Assembly (NCBI RefSeq): GCF_000717175.1
Contig: NZ_JNYD01000005.1
Location: forward strand, 62,001 to 126,000
DNA: 64,000 nucleotides
Direction: 5' to 3'
Source of the DNA: Pseudonocardia autotrophica
Lineage (GTDB): Bacteria > Actinomycetota > Actinomycetes > Mycobacteriales > Pseudonocardiaceae
Part shown: in pieces, positions 26,982 through 35,236 of the stretch
Position numbering within the stretch: the stretch's first letter is position 1
How the letters are laid out: each line of letters opens with the position of its first letter
Made by a program: the position numbers and the translations under genes
Notes under the pieces: generated by a model
Databases searched by the model: none
The model's input: only the letters and a program-made list of their open reading frames with translations
Told to the model about the DNA's origin: nothing

Positions 26982-27221
26982 TCAGCCGGAGGCGGCGCGG
27001 GCGCGCGCGGCCCGGCCGGCGGCGTAGGCCGCCAACCGGTCCCAGCGCCGGCCCGCGGAGAGCCGACGCGCGAGCCGGTGGTCGCGCGCGGCCTCCTCCG
27101 CTTTTTGCTGTCGCGATCGGGCCAGGGCTTCGTTCATCACCAACATCGCGGTGCCCCGGGCGTCGACGCGCGGTCGCACGTCGTGGGCCGGCCGGTCGGT
27201 GCGGATCACGAGATCGGTCAT
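26982..27221 (-). CDS. Small basic protein downstream of whiB7
   Basis: A 79-residue protein of unknown function. It has a good ribosome binding site (AGAGGAG) before the ATG at 27221 and actinobacterial codon use. The central part is helical and charged (ALARSRQQKAEEAARDHRLARRL) and the C-terminus is Ala/Arg-rich. It lies 81 bases after whiB7 on the same strand and may be transcribed with it. I do not recognise a family. Confidence 0.5.
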   Translation of the reverse strand: MTDLVIRTDRPAHDVRPRVDARGTAMLVMNEALARSRQQKAEEAARDHRLARRLSAGRRWDRLAAYAAGRAARARAASG

Positions 27222-27302
27222 CGGATTGTCTCCTCTGAAGGGACGCCGTCCCGGGGGGAAGGGATCGGGCGCCGGTTTGTCGGTCGGGTGGTTCTCGATC
27301 GG

Positions 27303-27731
27303 TCAGGCGCAGGGCCGGGCGGCCGTGGCGGCCATCTGCCGGGCCCGCTCCTGGGCCTTCTGGTGCGCCTCGGCCCAGGCCCGGTCACGGGCGAGGTCCG
27401 CCTTGCTGGGTCGGCCCCTCGGGCGCTTGCGCGGGATGACGACTCCTCGTTCGAAGATCTCGCCGCCCCACACGCCCCAGGGCTCCTCCCGGGACAGCGC
27501 GCCCGCGAGGCACTCGATCCGGATCGGGCAGCTCTCGCAGAGAGCCTTCGCCTTCTCCAGCTCGGCCGGGGCCTCGGCGAACCACAGGTCCGCGTCGCCC
27601 TGCCGACAGGGCAGGTCGAGGCCGGACTCGGGGGTGTCGCTGAGCAGACCGCCGAGGTCGGGAGCGGTGTCGCCGCCGCCGATCTCGTGCCTGATCGCCC
27701 CGCCGTCGCACGGGGTGGATCTGACTAGCAC
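27303..27731 (-). CDS. whiB7: WhiB7, iron-sulfur transcription factor of antibiotic resistance
   Basis: A 142-residue WhiB protein. Four [4Fe-4S] ligands are C42, C65, C68 and C74 (C-x22-C-x2-C-x5-C), followed by the GVWGG turn (86-90). The C-terminus carries an AT-hook RKRPRGRPSK (101-110), the feature that separates WhiB7 from other WhiB proteins and lets it bind AT-rich DNA next to the -35 element with sigma-A. The GTG at 27731 follows AGGAGG at seven bases. Its long leader contains an upstream ORF and a terminator, and its promoter has an adjacent AT-rich site, so it is probably induced by translation stress and autoactivated. Next to it lie uvrD2 and the ABC1 gene, as in mycobacteria. 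Confidence 0.95.
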   Translation of the reverse strand: MLVRSTPCDGGAIRHEIGGGDTAPDLGGLLSDTPESGLDLPCRQGDADLWFAEAPAELEKAKALCESCPIRIECLAGALSREEPWGVWGGEIFERGVVIPRKRPRGRPSKADLARDRAWAEAHQKAQERARQMAATAARPCA

Positions 27732-27810
27732 CGCACTACCTCCTGGTGTGGTGGGTGTTCTCTTCCTTCGGTGGTGGATGGGTGGACGCCGTGTCCCGGG
27801 TGGGGACACG

Positions 27811-27849
27811 AAAAAGGGCCGCGGATCCCTGGTGTGGGTTCCGCGGCCC
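27811..27849 (-). terminator. Attenuator hairpin in the whiB7 leader
   Basis: On the minus strand GGGCCGCGGA (27849-27840) pairs with TCCGCGGCCC (27825-27816), an inner CCC/GGG extends the stem, and TTTTT (27815-27811) follows at once. It is the most canonical U-tract terminator in the window. It begins 26 bases after the upstream ORF stop and ends 80 bases before the whiB7 start, so it would stop leader transcripts unless prevented. Confidence 0.85.
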
Positions 27850-27874
27850 CGAAACTCGACGGCCGGCTGGGCTG

Positions 27875-28108
27875 CTACGACCTTCGTCGGCACAGCCCGT
27901 TCGGAACGGACACACCTGTCCAGTTGTGATCGGCGATGACCGCGACCTGCGGCACCTGCTTCTCGGTGACGACGCGGAACGCGGCGAACGGCCAACCGCC
28001 GCGCGGGCGGCGGAGGGACGGCGCGACACCGAGGCGGGTGGAGACACCGGCGGGCGCGATCGCACGCGGGGTCCCGGTCGTCCCGGTCGTCATCGCGTAG
28101 ATCTCCAT
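27875..28108 (-). CDS. Upstream ORF in the whiB7 leader
   Basis: A 77-codon ORF starts with ATG at 28108 behind GAGAGGAGG and ends in TAG at 27875. The peptide begins MEIYAMTTGTTG and ends NGLCRRRS, with no known domain. It is longer than I would expect for a whiB7 leader peptide. Its last codons contain GGGCTG (read as CAGCCC at 27893-27898 on the plus strand), which can pair with 27869-27874 just past the stop. Ribosome position could therefore change folding before the attenuator. It is probably a sensor of translation rather than a functional protein. Confidence 0.65.
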   Translation of the reverse strand: MEIYAMTTGTTGTPRAIAPAGVSTRLGVAPSLRRPRGGWPFAAFRVVTEKQVPQVAVIADHNWTGVSVPNGLCRRRS

Positions 28109-28182
28109 GGCGGCGCCTCCTCTCCGGCAGCTCGGTGCGGTTCCGTGCGGAAGGACGGGGCGTTGCTCCGTCCGTGCATGTG

Positions 28183-28222
28183 AGACTAGAAGCAGCGCCC
28201 CGACGCGCACAACAGAATTAAT
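28183..28222 (-). promoter_or_regulatory. whiB7 promoter with AT-rich WhiB7 site
   Basis: On the minus strand a -35-like TTGTGC (28212-28207), an 18-base spacer and a -10 TAGTCT (28188-28183) are followed by about 75 leader bases before the upstream ORF. The AT-rich ATTAATT (28222-28216) lies three bases upstream of the -35 element, the position at which WhiB7 is known to bind its target promoters. Confidence 0.7.
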
Positions 28223-28327
28223 CCGTTGATTCGAGAAGCAGTTTCCGATCCACCCGGGCGTCGTCGATCGTTCGCCACAGGGTCACCGGGGCGTAGCCGA
28301 TGCCGCAACTCGCGGTGCGGTGGCCGG

Positions 28328-30406
28328 TCAGGCGCCCGAGTCGGTGACCAGTGCGAGGACGTCGGGCCCGTACCGGTCGAGCTTGCGGGCCCCGATCCCG
28401 GGGATCCCGACGAGCGCGGCGGCGTCGGCCGGGCGCTGCTCGGCGATGGCGGTGAGGGTCGCGTCCGTGAAGATCACGTAGGACGGCACGCCCTGCCGCT
28501 TGGCCACCTCGCCGCGCCAGTCGCGCAGCCGCTCGAGGAGCTCGGTGTCCACATCGGACGGACAGGCCCCGCACCGCTGCAGCTTCAGCGCGGTGGTGCC
28601 GATCAGTGGCTCCCCGCACACCCGGCAGCGCGGTTTCGGGCCGCCCGACCGGCGGCGGTCGCCCTGGGCGACACGCGACGCCGGGTGCTCCTCGGGGATC
28701 AGCCCGTACAGGAATCGGCTGCGGCGGCGCTGCCGGCCGCGGCCCGAGGCGCGCGCGAGGGCCCACGACATCCGCAGCACCCGCCGGGCCCGGGTGACGC
28801 CGACGTAGAGCAGGCGGCGCTCCTCCTCGATCGCGGACTCGTCCCCCTCGGCGTGCTGGATCGGCAGGGTCCCGTCGACCAGCCCGACGAGGAACACGAC
28901 GTCCCACTCCAGGCCCTTGGCGGCGTGCAGGGACGCCAACGTGACGCCCTGGACCACCGGCGGGTGCGACGCGTCCGCCCGGGTCTCGAGCTCGGCGGAG
29001 AAGCGGCGCAGGTCCGCCTGCGGCTCCACTGCCGCGAGCTCCTCGGCCAGCCCCACGAGCGCCAGCAGCGACTCCCACTGGGCGCGCATGGCCGTGCCGG
29101 CGGGCGGCTCGTCCGTGAGCCCGACCGTCCCGAGCACCCGGCGCACCGCGGTGACCAGGTCCATCCCCTCGGGCAACGGCGGAGCGGTGCGCAGCGCGAT
29201 CATCGCCCGGCGCACCTCGGCGCGGGTGAAGAAACGCTCGCCGCCGCGCACCTGGTACGGCACGCCGGCCTCGGTGAGCGCCTGCTCGTAGCTCTCCGAC
29301 TGCGCGTTGATCCGGAACAGCACCGCGATCTCGGCGGGCGGGGTGCCGTCGGCGACCAGCCTGCGGATCTTGGCCGCGACGGCGGCGGCCTCGGCGGGCT
29401 CGTCCTCGTACTCGGCGAAGTCCGGGTCCGGTCCGGGCGGCAGCTGCCCGACGAGCCGCAGCCGGCTCCCGGCGACGCGGCCGCGCGCGGCGCCGATCAC
29501 GGAGTTCGCGCAGGAGACGATCTGCGGGGTGGAGCGGTAGTCCCGGGTCAGCCGGACGACGGTGGCCTCCGGGAAGCGGCGCGGGAAGTCCAGCAGGTAG
29601 CGGGGCGAGGCCCCGGCGAAGGTGTAGATCGTCTGGTTGGCGTCGCCGACGACGGTGAGGTCGTCCCGCTCGCCGAGCCAGGCGTCGAGCACCCGCTGCT
29701 GCAGCGGGGTGACGTCCTGGTACTCGTCGACCACGAAGCACCGGTACCGGTCGCGGAACTCCTCGGCGACCGCGCGGTGCTCCTCGAGCGCGGCCGCGAC
29801 GTGCAGCAACAGGTCGTCGAAGTCGAGGGCCTCGGCCTGGTTCTTCAGCGCCTCGTACCCCGCGTAGACCTGCGCGACCTGCTCGACCGGGCCCGGGACG
29901 TCCCGCCGCAGCCGGGCGACCTCGGCCGGGTAGCTCTCCGGGGTGACCAGGCTGGACTTGGCCCACTCGATCTCGGTGGCGAGGTCGCGCAGCGCGTCCG
30001 AGTCGGTGCCCGCCCGGGCGCGCGCCGCGGCCTGGCCGATCAAACGGAGCTTGCCCTCGAGCAGCTGCCACTGCCGCTCCCCGACGACCCGCGGCCAGAA
30101 GTAGCGCAGCTGCCGCAGGGCGGCCGCGTGGAACGTGCGGGCCTGGACGCCGCCGGCGTCGAGCGCCCGGAGGCGGGTGCGCAGCTCCCCCGCCGCCCGC
30201 GCCGTGAACGTGACGGCCAGGACCTGCCCGGGCGCCACGTGCCCGTGCCCGACGAGATGGGCGATCCGGTGCGTGATCGTGCGGGTCTTCCCGGTGCCCG
30301 CGCCGGCCAGCACGCAGACCGGACCGCGCGGCGCGGTGACGGCGGCCCGCTGTTCCTCGTCGAGCCGGTCGAAGTCGGCCGGAGCCGTCACGGAAGCCGT
30401 CACCAC
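28328..30406 (-). CDS. uvrD2: UvrD2, superfamily I DNA helicase with HRDC domain
   Basis: A 692-residue 3'-5' helicase of the actinobacterial UvrD2 type. Walker A is AGAGTGKT (34-41), motif II is VVDEYQDV, and motif IV-VI segments [16 protein letters not shown] and [11 protein letters not shown] are complete. After the helicase core come a four-Cys zinc motif (CRVCGEPL...CGACPSD) and a C-terminal HRDC domain ([14 protein letters not shown]), the arrangement known for mycobacterial UvrD2. Two adjacent GTG codons (30406, 30403) can start it. It is divergent from the mycoredoxin gene. Confidence 0.93.
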   Translation of the reverse strand: MVTASVTAPADFDRLDEEQRAAVTAPRGPVCVLAGAGTGKTRTITHRIAHLVGHGHVAPGQVLAVTFTARAAGELRTRLRALDAGGVQARTFHAAALRQLRYFWPRVVGERQWQLLEGKLRLIGQAAARARAGTDSDALRDLATEIEWAKSSLVTPESYPAEVARLRRDVPGPVEQVAQVYAGYEALKNQAEALDFDDLLLHVAAALEEHRAVAEEFRDRYRCFVVDEYQDVTPLQQRVLDAWLGERDDLTVVGDANQTIYTFAGASPRYLLDFPRRFPEATVVRLTRDYRSTPQIVSCANSVIGAARGRVAGSRLRLVGQLPPGPDPDFAEYEDEPAEAAAVAAKIRRLVADGTPPAEIAVLFRINAQSESYEQALTEAGVPYQVRGGERFFTRAEVRRAMIALRTAPPLPEGMDLVTAVRRVLGTVGLTDEPPAGTAMRAQWESLLALVGLAEELAAVEPQADLRRFSAELETRADASHPPVVQGVTLASLHAAKGLEWDVVFLVGLVDGTLPIQHAEGDESAIEEERRLLYVGVTRARRVLRMSWALARASGRGRQRRRSRFLYGLIPEEHPASRVAQGDRRRSGGPKPRCRVCGEPLIGTTALKLQRCGACPSDVDTELLERLRDWRGEVAKRQGVPSYVIFTDATLTAIAEQRPADAAALVGIPGIGARKLDRYGPDVLALVTDSGA

Positions 30407-30511
30407 CCCATCCTGACAAACCCCACCGACGGTTCCCGCGCACCCTCGTGACGTGACCGACCGCACAACCGGGTGCGGAACGGCGTGCCCGGCGCCGCTG
30501 TTGAAGCCTGC

Positions 30512-30754
30512 ATGGCGCAGCTGACGATGTACTCGACCACGTGGTGCGGCTTCTGCCGCCGCCTCAAGCTCCAGCTCGACGAGGCGGGCATCGAGTACCG
30601 CGAGATCGACATCGAGCGGAACCCCGACGCGGCACGCTTCGTCGAGGGCGTCAACGGCGGCAACCAGACGGTGCCCACCGTCCTCTTCCCGGACGAGACG
30701 ACCGCCACGAACCCGAGCTTCGCCGAGGTGAAGAAGCGACTGACTGCGGCCTGA
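30512..30754 (+). CDS. mrx1: Mycoredoxin (glutaredoxin-like, mycothiol-dependent)
   Basis: An 80-residue thioredoxin-fold protein with the redox pair C12 and C15 (TTWCGFC), the cis-Pro in TVPTVLF and the substrate-binding [10 protein letters not shown]. Mycoredoxin-1 reduces mycothiol mixed disulfides in actinobacteria and occupies this locus next to uvrD2 in mycobacteria. The ATG at 30512 gives the family N-terminus; the earlier in-frame codons are not conserved in type. Confidence 0.9.
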   Translation: MAQLTMYSTTWCGFCRRLKLQLDEAGIEYREIDIERNPDAARFVEGVNGGNQTVPTVLFPDETTATNPSFAEVKKRLTAA

Positions 30755-30768
30755 CCCGCGCCACACGG

Positions 30769-30794
30769 CCCCGACCGGACCCGTCCGGCCGGGG
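30769..30794. terminator. Terminator between mycoredoxin and nudC
   Basis: CCCCGACCGGAC (30769-30780) and GTCCGGCCGGGG (30783-30794) pair at 11 of 12 positions. On the minus strand the remaining position becomes a G-U pair. It serves convergent genes on both strands. Confidence 0.5.
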
Positions 30795-30824
30795 TCGCGA
30801 CGTTCTCGGCGCCGTGCGGCCCGC

Positions 30825-31820
30825 TCAGGCCTGCGCCGCCCACGAGTCGAGCATCGACCGGGCGATCGACACCCGGCCCGGGAGCAGGACGAGCTTGCCG
30901 TCCGACTCGTCCCGAGCGCCCCAGTCGCCCTTGTCCATCGCGGCGCGCAGCTCCTCGCGGGTGACCCAGATGGCCTCCTCGATCTCGCCGTCGGCCGGCC
31001 GCAGCGGCCGGTCCGGATCGGCGACGGCCTGGAACCCGACCATCAGCGACCGCGGGAACGGCCAGGCCTGGCTGCCGAGGTAGGCGACCTTCGAGACCTC
31101 GACGCCCACCTCCTCGTGGATCTCGCGCATGACGCACGCCTCCAGCGACTCCCCGGCCTCGACGAAGCCGGCGAGCACCGAGTACCGCCCCGGCGGCCAG
31201 ACCGGCTGGCGGGCGAGCAGGACGCGGTCGGCGCCGTCGTGCACCAGGCAGATGACCGCCGGGTCGGTGCGCGGGTACTCCTCGTGCTGGTGGGCCTCGC
31301 AGCGCCGGGCCCAGCCGGCGTTGTGCGGGTGGGTCGGCGAGCCGTCCCGGGCGCAGAAGCGCGCGGTGTCGTGCCAGTTCAGGGCCGCGACGGCACCGGT
31401 GAACAGGCCCGCGCCGAGGGCGTCGAGCTCCGCGCCGACGGCCCGCAGGTCCGCCCAGTCCGCCGGGTCGTCCCCCGCCGCGAGGTCCGGCCGGCCGCGG
31501 GCCGCCCAGTAGGCGACCCCCTGGGCCTCGCCGAGCAGCACGGCGTCCCCCGGCGGGGCCGGCGCGATGTCCTCGGCGGGCCGGGTGCGCAGGACGGCAC
31601 CCGAGCCGGCGGCCGCGTCCCAGCCCGCGGCGTCGCCCTCACGGAAGCGGGACTGCGGCGCGGCGTCCCAGGAGACCGGCGTGCGGCCCTTCTCGTCGAC
31701 GACGACTACGCGCGCGGTCGGCCACGTGGCCTTCTGCCGGTCCGCGTCGAGCCGCAGCGGTTCGTCGCGCACCACCGTGCCCCGGGAGAGGACGGGCGGG
31801 GTGACCAGCTCGAACGTCAT
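30825..31820 (-). CDS. nudC: NudC, NADH pyrophosphatase / NAD-decapping Nudix hydrolase
   Basis: A 331-residue Nudix hydrolase that cleaves NADH and NAD caps. The Nudix box is complete ([23 protein letters not shown] region) and is followed by the NudC-specific [11 protein letters not shown]. The zinc ribbon is reduced: only two cysteines remain (CARDGS... and RRCEAH), so metal binding may use Asp/His in the other positions. The ATG overlaps the stop of the M16 gene (ATGA). It sits in the same place as Rv3199c. Confidence 0.93.
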   Translation of the reverse strand: MTFELVTPPVLSRGTVVRDEPLRLDADRQKATWPTARVVVVDEKGRTPVSWDAAPQSRFREGDAAGWDAAAGSGAVLRTRPAEDIAPAPPGDAVLLGEAQGVAYWAARGRPDLAAGDDPADWADLRAVGAELDALGAGLFTGAVAALNWHDTARFCARDGSPTHPHNAGWARRCEAHQHEEYPRTDPAVICLVHDGADRVLLARQPVWPPGRYSVLAGFVEAGESLEACVMREIHEEVGVEVSKVAYLGSQAWPFPRSLMVGFQAVADPDRPLRPADGEIEEAIWVTREELRAAMDKGDWGARDESDGKLVLLPGRVSIARSMLDSWAAQA

Positions 31821-33196
31821 TCCACGCCTCCCAGCGCGCGCAGCCGCGGGCCGATCACCTCGGCGTCGCCCACGACGACGCCGGTGAACCGCTCCGGCGC
31901 GAAGTACTCGAGGGCCGCCTCGGCCACCTGCTCGGGCGTGACCGCCTCCAGCCGCACCGGCCGCTCGCGCAGCCAGTCGATCGACAGGCCGGCGGCGTCG
32001 AGCGCGGCGAGGGTGGACGCGAGCCCGCCCTGGCTGTCCAGCGAGATGAGCAGGGAGCCGACGGCGTACCGCCGGGCCGCCTCGATCTCGTCCGCGGTGG
32101 GCGGCACCGCGACCATGCGCCCCAGCTCGTAGCGGGTCTCGAGCAGCGCGGCCGCGGTGACGTCGCTCGCGACGTCCGTCTCCACGCCGAGCACCGCCCC
32201 GCCGGGCACGAACTCGGTGCCGGAGTGGGCGCCGTAGGTGTAGCCCTTGTCCTCGCGGACGTTCTCCATCCAGCGGGAGGAGAAGTAGCCGCCGAACACG
32301 AGGTTGGCGAGCTGGTAGGCCGCGTAGCCCTCCTCGTCCCGGCGCAGCGCCGGCGCGGTGAGCCGCAGCTGCGACTGCACGGAGCCCGGGCGGTGCACCA
32401 GCTCCAGCGGGCCGGCCGCGGTGACCGGCGGCGGCCCCAGCTCGCGGGCCTGCGCCGCGCCCGTCCAGCCGCCCAGGACCTTCCCGACGGCGGCGATCGC
32501 CTCGGCGGGGTCGAGCTCGCCGACCAGCACGAGCGTGGAGCCGCGCGGCATCACGCCCTCCGCGTGCAGCGCCCGCACCTCGCCGGGGTCGACCGCCGCG
32601 ACCGCCTCGCCCGAGGGCATCTCCAGCGCGATCGGGTGGTCGCCGAACCGCTTGCGCTGCAACGCCTCACGGGCCACCGTGCGGGGCTGCGCGCGGGCCA
32701 CGGAGATGCGCTCGACGAGCCGCTCCCGCTCGCGCAGCAGTTCGGGCTCGGGGTAGGTCGCGCCGGTGAGCACGTCGGCGAGGACGTCGAGCACCGTCGG
32801 CAGGCCCTCCGCCAGCCCCGAGCCGTGCACCAGCAGCCGCTCCGGGTCGACGGCCACGCCGAGCTCGGCGCCGACGCCGGCCAGCTCGTCGTCGATCCCC
32901 ACCCGGTCGTGGGTGGCGGTGCCGGTGAGCATGGCCGACGACAGGAGCTCGGCGCGCGCGGTGAACGCCGGGTCCGCGACGGAGCCGGGCGCGGCGAACG
33001 GCACGCGCAGCCGCATCTCGACCATCGGCACGCCCGGCCGGTGCACGGCCAGCACGCGCAGCCCGGACGGGAGCGTCTCGGTGACCACCTCGGGCAGCGG
33101 GACCTCGCGTGTGGCACCCAGCGGGGGCAGCGGGCGCGGGCCCGCCAGGGTGCGGCCGATCTCCTCGGCGCTGCGGTGCGTGGTGGGCGCGCTCAT
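31817..33196 (-). CDS. M16 peptidase-like subunit without the zinc motif
   Basis: A 459-residue M16 family protein. It has the family fold, including the C-terminal region LVFGGYFSSRWMENVREDKGYTYGAHS with the R/Y pair of M16 beta subunits, but no HxxEH. It is thus probably the noncatalytic partner of the protein encoded just upstream (start and stop overlap as ATGA). Such pairs act as heterodimers around a closed chamber, as in mitochondrial processing peptidase or PqqF/PqqG. Substrate unknown. Confidence 0.88.
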   Translation of the reverse strand: MSAPTTHRSAEEIGRTLAGPRPLPPLGATREVPLPEVVTETLPSGLRVLAVHRPGVPMVEMRLRVPFAAPGSVADPAFTARAELLSSAMLTGTATHDRVGIDDELAGVGAELGVAVDPERLLVHGSGLAEGLPTVLDVLADVLTGATYPEPELLRERERLVERISVARAQPRTVAREALQRKRFGDHPIALEMPSGEAVAAVDPGEVRALHAEGVMPRGSTLVLVGELDPAEAIAAVGKVLGGWTGAAQARELGPPPVTAAGPLELVHRPGSVQSQLRLTAPALRRDEEGYAAYQLANLVFGGYFSSRWMENVREDKGYTYGAHSGTEFVPGGAVLGVETDVASDVTAAALLETRYELGRMVAVPPTADEIEAARRYAVGSLLISLDSQGGLASTLAALDAAGLSIDWLRERPVRLEAVTPEQVAEAALEYFAPERFTGVVVGDAEVIGPRLRALGGVE

Positions 33197-34542
33197 GCGC
33201 CGGCCTCCTCGGGGTTCGCCAGTTCGGCGGGGTCCTCGCTGCCCGGCACGGCGCCCGCGGTCGGCTCGACCAGCAGCACGGCACGACCGGCCGAGCGCAG
33301 GGACTCGGCGGCGGCCCGGACCTGCTCCGGCGTGACGGCGGCGATGCGCGCGGGCAGCTCCTGCGCGATCTCGGCGCGCCCGTAGAGCAGCTCGCGGGCG
33401 CCGAGGCCGAGCATCCGGTACATCACCCGGTCGTCCTCGTGGTGCAGGGAGGCGGCCCAGCGCGCGGACTGGCGGGCCAGCTCCTCGGCGCTCGGGCCCT
33501 CGGCCGCCAGCTTGTCCAGCTCCTCGTCGATCGCGCCGAGCACCCGCTCCGGGTCGACGGCGCCCGGGTGCACGGCGGTGATCGTGAACGTGTCCGGGTC
33601 CCGCGCGTCGAGCGGGCCGCCCATCAGCCCGTTGCTGGCGCCGACGTCCGTGACCAGGCCGTCCGCGTGCACGAGGCGGCGCTGCAGCCGGGCGGCCTCG
33701 CCGTCGCCGAGGACGGAGGCGAGCAGGGCGTGACCCAGGTACGCGTCGAGCTCCGTCGACGGGTCCGGCACCCGGTAGCCGACGGCCAGCGCGGGCATCG
33801 GGGCGTGCGCGTCGGCCACCGTGCCGCGGCGCTCGGAGCCCGGGACCGGCTCGCCGAACGACGGCCGCTCGGGCGCCGGCCGGGCGGGGATGTCGCCGAA
33901 GTGCTTCTCGACCAGCGCCAGCACCTCGTCCACCCCGCCGGCGGCCGCGAAGTCGCCGTGCACGGTGACCTGCGCGTTGCCCGGGGCGTAGTAGGTGTCG
34001 AAGAAGGACGCCGCGTCGTCCAGCGTGGCCTGCTCGAGCTCGGTGAAGTCGCCGTAGCCGTTGTGCGCGTTGGGGAAGGTGTCGTAGAGGACGGGCGGCA
34101 GCAGGATCCAGGGGAACCCGCCGTAGGGCCGGTTCAGGACGTTGAGCCGGATCTCCTCCTTGACCACGTCCACCTGGTTGCGGAGGTTCTCCTCCGTGAG
34201 CTTCGGGGCCCGCAGCCGGTCCGCCTCGAGGAACAGCGCGCGTTCGAGCGCGGCGCCGGGCAGGACCTCGAAGTAGTCGGTGTAGTCCTGGTGGGTCGAG
34301 CCGTTGAACACCCCGCCCGCGCCCTGGACCTGCCGGAAGTGCTCCAGCTTCGCCAGGCTCTCGCTGCCCTGGAACATCAGGTGCTCGAAGAGGTGGGCGA
34401 AGCCGGTGCGCCCCTCGGGCTCGGACCGGAAGCCGACGTCGACGTGCACCGCGACGCCGACGACCGGGGTGGCCGGGTCGGGCGCGAGGAGCACGCGCAG
34501 GCCGTTGGGGAGCGTGGCCCGGTGGAGTTCGGGAGCTGACAC
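33193..34542 (-). CDS. M16 zinc peptidase, catalytic subunit
   Basis: A 449-residue M16 peptidase with the inverted zinc motif H-L-F-E-H (FAHLFEHLMFQGSE) near residue 53 and the downstream Glu ligand in VDVVKEEIR. It is coupled to the noncatalytic subunit. The pair lies between nudC and a region unrelated to the mycobacterial order, so it is an addition to the conserved block. Since no PqqA-processing peptidase is present in the pqq cluster, this pair is a candidate for that job. Confidence 0.9.
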   Translation of the reverse strand: MSAPELHRATLPNGLRVLLAPDPATPVVGVAVHVDVGFRSEPEGRTGFAHLFEHLMFQGSESLAKLEHFRQVQGAGGVFNGSTHQDYTDYFEVLPGAALERALFLEADRLRAPKLTEENLRNQVDVVKEEIRLNVLNRPYGGFPWILLPPVLYDTFPNAHNGYGDFTELEQATLDDAASFFDTYYAPGNAQVTVHGDFAAAGGVDEVLALVEKHFGDIPARPAPERPSFGEPVPGSERRGTVADAHAPMPALAVGYRVPDPSTELDAYLGHALLASVLGDGEAARLQRRLVHADGLVTDVGASNGLMGGPLDARDPDTFTITAVHPGAVDPERVLGAIDEELDKLAAEGPSAEELARQSARWAASLHHEDDRVMYRMLGLGARELLYGRAEIAQELPARIAAVTPEQVRAAAESLRSAGRAVLLVEPTAGAVPGSEDPAELANPEEAGA

Positions 34543-34756
34543 GTCCCGACCCTATCCCCGCACCCCGACAATCCGCCGGACGATCGGCTCCCCGCGCCGT
34601 CCGCCCGCGTGGGGTTGTCCCCCGGCGGGAAGTGGGGTGGTGATCATCGCGAGCGGGGGCGCACACGATCGTTCCGCGGGCCGCTGACCGGCAGAGTTCC
34701 CGGCATCGGAGGAACCGCCCCGGATCCCCCGCCCGACGCCCCCCGAGGAGCTCCCG

Positions 34757-35044
34757 ATGTCCGGCTGGAACAGCAAGTACGACGAGAAGCACCACAACGA
34801 CCACGACGGCAAGTGGGACCACGACGGTCACGAGGACCGGGACCACGACAAGGACCGGGACCACGACCACGACAAGGGCCACGGCCACGACGACCACGGC
34901 GGCTGCCACGAGTGGGACATGGACCGGGACCACCACGGCCACGGCGGCGACGACTGGGACCACGACCAGGACCACGACAAGGACCACGGCAGCGACTGGG
35001 ACGACCACTCGTCCCACGGCCACGAGCACGCCTGGGCGCACTGA
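34757..35044 (+). CDS. His/Asp-rich low-complexity protein, possible metal binder
   Basis: A 95-residue protein in which I count 23 His and 27 Asp, mostly as HD, DHD, RDHDKD and GHGH. It has one Cys, no signal peptide and no globular domain. GAGGAG stands before the ATG at 34757, and a hairpin follows the stop, which supports a real gene despite its composition. Plausible roles are binding or storage of nickel, zinc, cobalt or copper, or a hydrated disordered protein; none is proven. Confidence 0.65.
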   Translation: MSGWNSKYDEKHHNDHDGKWDHDGHEDRDHDKDRDHDHDKGHGHDDHGGCHEWDMDRDHHGHGGDDWDHDQDHDKDHGSDWDDHSSHGHEHAWAH

Positions 35045-35084
35045 CCGCGCACTGACAGCGCACCGACCCGCCCCGCAACCCGTC

Positions 35085-35117
35085 TCGCGCGGCACTCCCT
35101 CAGGGGGTGTCGCGCGA
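35085..35117 (+). terminator. Terminator after the His/Asp-rich gene
   Basis: TCGCGCGGCACTCCC and its near-complement GGGGTGTCGCGCGA pair with two G-T wobbles around a short loop, 40 bases after the stop. Confidence 0.55.
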
Positions 35118-35128
35118 TCGACGTTCCC

Positions 35129-35170
35129 CGTGAGCGGCAACTGCCCCTCTAGCGGCAGTTGCCACTCACG
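35129..35170. repeat. 42-base palindromic element, copy 1
   Basis: The element begins CGTGAG and ends CTCACG, with inner arms GGCAACTGCC and GGCAGTTGCC around CCTCTAGC. All but one arm position pair. It lies between convergent genes (35044 and 35237). Elements of exactly the same length with the same ends occur at 42369-42410 and 59979-60020. Confidence 0.75.
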
Positions 35171-35236
35171 ACCCCTGCCGACCTGGGCGGATGTACGAAC
35201 CCGCGACTTGCCGGGTGATCGGGAGATCAAGTCCGG

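Noticed and set aside
28215..28232. Second TetR-type 7-4-7 palindrome over the whiB7 promoter (GAATTAA-TCCG-TTGATTC)
   Set aside because: It resembles the P450 operator in layout, but its arms have a mismatch, and the AT-rich part is explained by the WhiB7 binding site next to the -35 element.
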